From: an uncultured Collinsella sp.
GTDB lineage: Bacteria > Actinomycetota > Coriobacteriia > Coriobacteriales > Coriobacteriaceae
Direction of reading: 5' to 3'
Assembly (NCBI GenBank): GCA_902469555.1
Contig: CABRDB010000111.1
Location: 1 to 12,054 of the forward strand
Length of the DNA stretch: 12,054 nt
The notes beneath the pieces are model-generated. The model searched no databases. It saw only the letters and a program-made list of their open reading frames with translations, and was not told where the DNA came from. The first letter of the stretch is position 1. Each line of letters starts with the position of its first letter. This document shows positions 7,384 through 12,054 of this stretch, one piece after another. A program made the translations under genes and the position numbers.

Positions 7384-7425
7384 TTTCATTTAGAAAGATG
7401 GACCGACCGCCGTCAGCGATGGGAG

Positions 7426-7977
7426 CTACTCCCCCAGCACGGCCTTTTTGGCGGCTGCAGCCATGTTGTCCAGATCTTCCTTGGTGGGATGGTCCTTCGC
7501 GGCAACCCAGTTGTCGAGCAGCATCTTAAATCGGGCGTTTTCGGGATCCTGCTCAAGCATTGCCTCGTAGCGCTGCTTGACGGCGGGACCCATCTTGCCT
7601 TGGCACATCGCCCAGCCCGCAAGCTCGGCATCGTTGGCCAAATTGGAGGTCACGCGGTCGATAATCTGCTGGTAATAGCTCTGGTCGGCACCAAAACCGC
7701 AGGTGCCAAACAAGAAGACGCGCTTGCCGTGCAAGGCGGAGAGCAATGCCGCGACCGAAGGCGTGCACGCACCCTTGTCGCACCAAAAACCGACGAGCAC
7801 CGTGTCGGCCGCGCAGGCGCCCTGCGCCTCGAGCGCAACCTGATCTGCATCCGCATCGTCGCTCAATGCCGCGGCATGGACAAACTCAACGCCCGCAGCC
7901 TGCAGAGCGCGCTTGATCGCGCCCGAAACCATCCTGGTATTACCGCTCTTGCTGTTGACCACCAAAGAGCATGTCAT
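7426..7977 (-). CDS. Flavodoxin family protein
   Basis: This is a small FMN-binding electron carrier or oxidoreductase of the flavodoxin fold, 183 aa from the ATG at 7977. NSKSGNT (residues 8-14) after the first beta strand is the FMN phosphate-binding loop. VLVGFWCDKGACT (60-72) and VFLFGTCGFG (87-96) fit the second and third flavin-contacting loops; in many relatives the former reads W-x-DKG. CQGKMGP (125-131) is a further motif of this subgroup. Cysteines C66, C71 and C93 near the flavin are notable and could be redox active (inference). The frame extends 12 codons upstream to a GTG at 8013, and another GTG lies two codons before the ATG; no candidate has a strong ribosome site at ideal spacing (GGGGG lies 17 nt before the ATG), so the start is uncertain. 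It is probably monocistronic, downstream of but separated from the ABC operon. Its redox partner is unknown. Confidence 0.85.
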   Translation of the reverse strand: MTCSLVVNSKSGNTRMVSGAIKRALQAAGVEFVHAAALSDDADADQVALEAQGACAADTVLVGFWCDKGACTPSVAALLSALHGKRVFLFGTCGFGADQSYYQQIIDRVTSNLANDAELAGWAMCQGKMGPAVKQRYEAMLEQDPENARFKMLLDNWVAAKDHPTKEDLDNMAAAAKKAVLGE

Positions 7978-8035
7978 AGTCACGTTGCTCGTTTCCCCCA
8001 AAACTAAAGCCACTAATGCAATTTATTAGATGAAT

Positions 8036-8063
8036 ATCTTAGTACTAACGTGACAGATGTAAA
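8036..8063 (-). promoter_or_regulatory. Putative flavodoxin promoter with overlapping operator dyads
   Basis: On the minus strand a -35-like TTTACA (8063-8058), 16 nt of spacer and a -10-like TAAGAT (8041-8036) precede the gene. TTTACATCTGTCA overlaps the -35 and is a near-perfect TTACA-nn-TGTAA dyad, like the one before the ABC operon. In addition TTAGTACTAA (8039-8048) is a perfect 10-bp palindrome in the spacer. Two dyads on one core promoter suggest repression. The -10 match is only 4 of 6. Confidence 0.4.
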
Positions 8064-8103
8064 CCACCGTCTGTCGATTGATTAATTTGCCCCACGGCCG
8101 TGC

Positions 8104-9963
8104 TCACTGGGCGAATTGGCTGCGGTAGAGTTCGGCGTAGAAGCCGCCTGCCGCCAGCAGCTCGTCGTGCGTGCCGCGCTCGATAATCTCGCCGTCGCGC
8201 ATGACCAGAATGCAGTCGGCGTTGCGAATCGTCGACAGGCGGTGCGCTACGACAAAGCTCGTGCGACCGGCCATGAGCTCGTCGAATGCCGCCTGCACTT
8301 GCAGCTCGGTGCGCGTGTCGATACTCGAGGTCGCCTCGTCCAGCAGCAAGATAGCCGGGTCGGTGAGCATGACGCGCGCAATGCACAGCAGCTGCTTTTG
8401 GCCCTGGCTAAACGTGCCGCCGTCCTCACCGATTACCGTATCGTAGCCGCCTGGTAGCTGCACGATAAACTTGTGCGCGTGCGCGCGCTTGGCGGCTTCG
8501 ATGACCTGCTCGCGCGTGGCGTCGGGACAGCCGTAGGCGATATTATCCGCCACCGTGCCCTCGAACAGCCACGTATCCTGCAACACCATGCCAAAGGCAC
8601 GGCGCAGGCTCGCGCGCGTGTAATCACGCGAAGACCGGGCATCGACCATGATGCATCCGGCATCGATATCGTAAAAGCGCAGCAGCAAGTTGATGAGCGT
8701 CGTCTTGCCGCAGCCCGTGGGACCGACCAGGGCAAAGCGCATACCGGGCTTGGCCTCGATGCAAATATCCTGCAGCAGCTTGCGGTCGTGAACGTAGCTA
8801 AAGTCCACATGTTCAAAGGCGACCTCGCCCTTCGGGGCGGCAAGCTCCGCGGCATCCGTCGCATCGGGCTCCTGCTCGCGTGCATCGAGCAGCGCGAACA
8901 TGCGGCGCGCCGAGGCATACGCCGTCTGGATCTGCGTAATGACGTTGGTGACCTCGTTGAACGGCTTGGTGTACTGGTTGGCATAGGACAAAAAGATCTG
9001 CACGCCACCCACCGTGAGCGCCGCCGGCACGCCCGTGATCACGCCCACGCAGCCGATCACAGCGACCACGGCATAGATGATGTTATTGATAAAGCGCGTG
9101 CCGGGGTTGGAGAGCGAACCCATAAACTGCGCGCGCTCGCCCGCGGTGTAGAGCTCAGCGTTGAGGGCATCGAAGCGCTGCTGAGCACTCGAGCCATAGG
9201 CAAACGCGTCCACGAGCTTCTGCTCGCCCACGTACTCCTCAATATGACCGCCAAGCTGGCCTTGGATGTGCTGCTGTGCCGTAAAGCTTTTGTTGGAGAG
9301 CTTGGCAATAGCACCGGCTGCAAAAATGGAAAGCGGCGTGACGAGCACCACCACGAGCGTCATGGTCAGGTTGATGGAAAGCATAAACGCGAGCGTGCCC
9401 ACGATGGTAATAACACCGGTGAAGAGCTGCGTGAAGCCCTGCAGCAGACCGTCGCCCACCTGATCGACGTCGTTGACCACGCGGCTCATAAGGTCGCCGT
9501 GGGCGTGACTGTCGATAAAGCTGAGCGGCATACGGCTGAGCTTGTCGCTCGCCTCCACGCGCATGTCGCGCACCGTTTCGTAGGACAGGCGGTTGACGCA
9601 ATAGCCCTGCAGCCACTGGAAGGCCGCAGCACCTACGACGACAATCGCGAGCTTGGTAACGAGCGGCAGCAGTGCGTCGAAGTCCACTCGACCCGCCGCG
9701 ACGATGAGGTCGATGCCCTCGCCGATGAGGATGGGCGTATAGAGCTGCAGGATTACTGAGACGGCGGCGCTCACAAACGACGCCGTAAACGAAATGCGAT
9801 GCGGACGGACGTAGCCCAGCAGGCGGCGAGTCACCGCGCCCACGGGGTAGCGCTCGGGGTCGCCGGGCTGGCGCGGACCGTCGCCCAAGTCGTTGAGATT
9901 ATCGTTACCGGACACGTTGGCCGTCATCGTGGCGACCGAACCGGAGGAAGTGTACGGATTCAT
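8104..9963 (-). CDS. ABC exporter half-transporter, canonical catalytic NBD subunit
   Basis: This is a 619-aa type IV ABC exporter half: an N-terminal six-helix transmembrane domain (about residues 45-340) fused to a nucleotide-binding domain. Visible motifs are Walker A GPTGCGKTT (414-422), signature FSQGQKQ (about 515-521), Walker B with catalytic glutamate ILLLDEATSSID (538-549) and H-loop VAHRLST (about 570-576). The signature SQGQ departs from SGGQ. Walker B glutamate and H-loop histidine are intact, so this subunit supplies the hydrolytic Walker site, while its signature faces the degenerate site of the partner. The gene follows the upstream one with no gap (TAA immediately before ATG), and its ribosome site AAGGAGG (9978-9972) lies inside the end of that gene, so translation is coupled. 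Family members export drugs, lipids or peptides; the substrate is unknown. Confidence 0.95.
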   Translation of the reverse strand: MNPYTSSGSVATMTANVSGNDNLNDLGDGPRQPGDPERYPVGAVTRRLLGYVRPHRISFTASFVSAAVSVILQLYTPILIGEGIDLIVAAGRVDFDALLPLVTKLAIVVVGAAAFQWLQGYCVNRLSYETVRDMRVEASDKLSRMPLSFIDSHAHGDLMSRVVNDVDQVGDGLLQGFTQLFTGVITIVGTLAFMLSINLTMTLVVVLVTPLSIFAAGAIAKLSNKSFTAQQHIQGQLGGHIEEYVGEQKLVDAFAYGSSAQQRFDALNAELYTAGERAQFMGSLSNPGTRFINNIIYAVVAVIGCVGVITGVPAALTVGGVQIFLSYANQYTKPFNEVTNVITQIQTAYASARRMFALLDAREQEPDATDAAELAAPKGEVAFEHVDFSYVHDRKLLQDICIEAKPGMRFALVGPTGCGKTTLINLLLRFYDIDAGCIMVDARSSRDYTRASLRRAFGMVLQDTWLFEGTVADNIAYGCPDATREQVIEAAKRAHAHKFIVQLPGGYDTVIGEDGGTFSQGQKQLLCIARVMLTDPAILLLDEATSSIDTRTELQVQAAFDELMAGRTSFVVAHRLSTIRNADCILVMRDGEIIERGTHDELLAAGGFYAELYRSQFAQ

Positions 9964-11826
9964 TTAGCAGCCCTCCTTTGCGCAGACAGATACAGGGGCG
10001 CCTGGGGCGGACGCGGGCCCTGGGGTGGGCGCGGGCGCCGCACTCCCCTGCTGGCCCTCGAGTTCCTCGTGGCGCAGCTGCGACTGGCAGATCTCGCGAT
10101 AGAGCTGGCAGTTTGCGTACAGCTCGTCATGCGTGCCCAGGCCCGCAACCGAGCCATGGTCGAGTACGCAGATCATGTCGGCATCGCGCACGGTCGAGAC
10201 GCGCTGGCTCACAATCACCGTGGTCAGCGGCAGCCCACCCTCGGCGGCACCGCGCATGCTTCGTTCGCGAATGGCATGGCGAAGCGCCGCATCGGTCTTA
10301 AAGTCGAGCGCCGAGGCGGAGTCGTCCATGATCAGGACCTGTGGCGAGCCCACCAGGGCGCGCGCGATGGTCAGGCGCTGGCGCTGACCGCCGCTGAAGT
10401 TCTTACCGCCCGCCTCGACCGGGGCGTCGAGGCCCTGGGGCTTGTTGCGCACGAACTCGCTCGCCTGCGCCATGTCGAGTGCCGCCCAGAGCTCCTCGTC
10501 AGTCGCCGACTCGTCACGCCAGGTCAGGTTGCTGCGGATGGTGCCGCTCACCAGCGACGCACGCTGCGGGACGGTCGCGACCACGTGGCGCAGTTGGTCG
10601 AGCGGCCAGGTGCGCACGTCGGCGCCCATCACGCTCACGCTGCCGGTGCTCGCATCGTACAGGCGCGGGATGAGCGAGACGAGCGTGGACTTGCCGCTGC
10701 CCGTGCCGCCGATAATGCCGAGTGTTTTGCCCAGCGGGAGTTCCAGCGTCACATCGTTGACAGCATTGGCCGCGCCGGCGCCAAAGGAGAAGCTCGCATG
10801 GCTAAAGCTCAGCGCAGGAACTGGAGCGACATTGCCCGGCTTGGGCAGTGCGACCGGCTCGTTGTCCTCGTCGGTGATGCTCGGCACGCAATTGAGCACC
10901 TCGTTGATACGCGACGCACTGGCGCTCGCCTTGGTAAAGACCACGACCAAGTTGGCAACATACACGATGGAGGTGAGGGTCTGCGTCATGTAGTTCACAA
11001 ACGCCATGACCTGACCCTGCGTGAGCTCGCCCACGTTGACCTGGATGCCGCCCACCCACAGGATGGCGCACACGCCCAGGTTCATCACCAAAAACGTGAC
11101 GGGGTTGAGAATCGACGAGAGCTTACCCACCGCGATGGCAGTATTGGCCTGGTCATCGGCGGCTTGGGCAAAGCGCTCGCGCTCGTGATCTTCACACACA
11201 AACGCACGGACCACGCGAGCGCCCGAAAGGCCTTCGCGGCAGATAAGCGCGATGCGGTCGAGCTTTGCCTGCAGCTGCTTGTAATACGGGATGCACCGCG
11301 CCATAACAAACCAAAACACCAGGCCGATGGCGGGCGTGCAAATCAAAAAGATGATGCCGAGCTTAAGGTCGATGGCAAGGGCCGCGACCATGGAGCCCAC
11401 CGCCAGGAAAGGCCAGCGGATGAGCATGCGCACGCCCAGCGCCACGGCAAGCTGCACCTGGTTGACGTCGTTGGTAATACGCGTAATGAGCGACGGCGTG
11501 CCAAAGCGATCGAGTTCGGCATAGCTCAGCTTGTTGATGTGCTGGTAGAGTGCGCCGCGAATGTCAGTACCCATGCCCTGCGAGGTGAGCGCCGCCATCT
11601 TCTGGCAAACAAGCGTAAACGAGATGCCGATTACAGCCATGGCGGCGAGCACCATGCCGTAGCGGACGACGGCACTCACGTCGTGCGCACCGATACCTTT
11701 ATCGATCATCTGGGCAATCACCAGCGGCGTCAGCAGGTCAAAGATCACTTCAATCAACTTGCACGCAGGGCCAATCACCATATACCGGCGAAACTTACCA
11801 CCAAAACGCCTGAGCAGCTCAATCAT
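9964..11826 (-). CDS. ABC exporter half-transporter, degenerate-site NBD subunit
   Basis: This is a 620-aa partner of the following gene, with six transmembrane helices (about residues 15-300) and an NBD. Motifs are Walker A GGTGSGKST (about 372-380), Q-loop VPQRASLVSG, a canonical signature FSGGQRQ (about 475-481), and Walker B VLIMDDSASALD (497-508), in which aspartate stands where the catalytic glutamate should be. The H-loop reads VSQRVST (about 537-543), with glutamine for histidine. Both substitutions mark the non-hydrolytic site of asymmetric heterodimeric exporters such as TM287/288. The C-terminus carries an Ala/Pro/Gly-rich tail of about 30 residues ending in VCAKEGC. The ATG at 11826 has GGGAG 9 nt upstream. 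It is the first gene of the operon, and the stop codon abuts the start of the second subunit. Confidence 0.95.
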   Translation of the reverse strand: MIELLRRFGGKFRRYMVIGPACKLIEVIFDLLTPLVIAQMIDKGIGAHDVSAVVRYGMVLAAMAVIGISFTLVCQKMAALTSQGMGTDIRGALYQHINKLSYAELDRFGTPSLITRITNDVNQVQLAVALGVRMLIRWPFLAVGSMVAALAIDLKLGIIFLICTPAIGLVFWFVMARCIPYYKQLQAKLDRIALICREGLSGARVVRAFVCEDHERERFAQAADDQANTAIAVGKLSSILNPVTFLVMNLGVCAILWVGGIQVNVGELTQGQVMAFVNYMTQTLTSIVYVANLVVVFTKASASASRINEVLNCVPSITDEDNEPVALPKPGNVAPVPALSFSHASFSFGAGAANAVNDVTLELPLGKTLGIIGGTGSGKSTLVSLIPRLYDASTGSVSVMGADVRTWPLDQLRHVVATVPQRASLVSGTIRSNLTWRDESATDEELWAALDMAQASEFVRNKPQGLDAPVEAGGKNFSGGQRQRLTIARALVGSPQVLIMDDSASALDFKTDAALRHAIRERSMRGAAEGGLPLTTVIVSQRVSTVRDADMICVLDHGSVAGLGTHDELYANCQLYREICQSQLRHEELEGQQGSAAPAPTPGPASAPGAPVSVCAKEGC

Positions 11827-12054
11827 AAAAAGGCGCTCCCTATCATCATCTCAATTCAATCTGATTCATGATAGTACGGAGAACCCTGGAGATGCGTAAG
11901 CAACTCGTTACAGATGTAAGGGCAACGGTCACTAGCGCCCAAGGCACGTAGCAGCCGATGTTTTGGCAACGCCAGCGAGCGGCATAACGCCGGGGATTCA
12001 ATTATCAGATAAATGTGACCCTTCAGGCGGTTTTGGTCGGCTACCCGCGGGTGC
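11827..12054. other. Upstream region of the ABC operon, no convincing gene
   Basis: The 228 bases hold the operon leader, the promoter and operator described separately, and an unassigned right end. At the edge, the minus strand can be read as an 18-codon tail ending in TGA (12000-11998), and another minus frame is open across the region; neither has enough length or motif content to call. ACCCGCGGGT (12043-12052) is a perfect 10-bp palindrome. No tRNA, rRNA or insertion sequence is seen. Confidence 0.4.
11871..11919 (-). promoter_or_regulatory. Putative ABC-operon promoter with TACAnnTGTA operator
   Basis: TTACAGATGTAA (11908-11919) is an inverted repeat TTACA-GA-TGTAA containing TACAnnTGTA, the core recognised by BlaI/MecI/CopY-type repressors. 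It sits just upstream of a weak candidate promoter on the minus strand: TTACGC (11899-11894), 17 nt, TACTAT (11876-11871). The leader to the ATG at 11826 would be about 40 nt. A one-mismatch version of the dyad lies at the flavodoxin promoter. The dyad is seen directly; the promoter call and regulator family are inference. Confidence 0.4.

Noticed and set aside
8094..8103. CACGGCCGTG palindrome after the ABC operon as a terminator
   Set aside because: The stem is only 5 bp with no loop and no U-tract follows in the operon's sense.
9799..11871. Long plus-strand open frame (690 aa) opposite the ABC genes
   Set aside because: It is antisense to two complete ABC subunits, rich in His/Arg/Ala typical of shadow frames, and spans two genes.
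11892..11951. Short plus-strand frame (19 aa, starts MRKQLV) as a leader peptide
   Set aside because: It has no properly spaced ribosome site, overlaps the operator dyad, and points away from the operon.
11998..12054. C-terminal end of another minus-strand gene entering from the right edge
   Set aside because: Only 18 codons before a TGA, no recognisable motif; cannot be distinguished from chance.

Overview
The window is GC-rich, densely coding and actinobacterial in style. A sortase-anchored surface protein, an LTA-synthase-like enzyme and the codon usage suggest a Gram-positive gut actinobacterium of the Coriobacteriia, most likely Collinsella-like. This placement is inference from protein style and composition, not a database result.

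Layout. (1) Positions 2-1987 (+) hold the 3' part of an LTA synthase / phosphoglycerol transferase family gene whose start lies left of the window. (2) Positions 1988-2535 are non-coding and structured: a 130-nt palindromic element (T1), a shorter relative that looks like a terminator (T3), and an array of four tandem hairpin units (array A). (3) Positions 2536-6624 (-) encode a 1362-aa sortase-anchored surface protein: signal peptide, FG-GAP-like repeats, an unrecognised beta-rich middle, an FN3 domain, an Ig-like domain and a LANTG sorting signal. (4) Positions 6625-7425 are again non-coding: tandem 13-bp repeats in the surface gene's promoter region, an array of eight hairpin units (array B), and T2, an inverted near-copy of T1. 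(5) Positions 7426-7977 (-) encode a small flavodoxin. (6) Positions 8104-11826 (-) hold a two-gene operon for a heterodimeric ABC exporter with one degenerate and one canonical ATP site. (7) Positions 11827-12054 hold its promoter region and no convincing gene.

The most unusual material is the non-coding DNA around the surface-protein gene. Each array unit is a pair of inverted 15-16-bp motifs, and units repeat every 61-62 bp, so one motif occurs about every 31 bp (close to three helical turns) on alternating strands. The four units of array A correspond in order to units 2-5 of array B, so the arrays are diverged copies of one ordered block lying in direct orientation on either side of the gene. 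Outside them, T1 and T2 are inverted relative to each other. They share a 77-78-nt core, but their 22-nt outer stems differ in sequence and still pair, with several compensatory changes. Each T element follows the stop codon of a neighbouring gene in that gene's sense, which suits a structured 3'-UTR or terminator role. Their placement also frames the surface gene as a possible cassette.

The flavodoxin and the ABC operon share a TACAnnTGTA-type dyad (a BlaI/CopY-like box) at their promoters, which hints at common control. All counts and alignments were made by eye.
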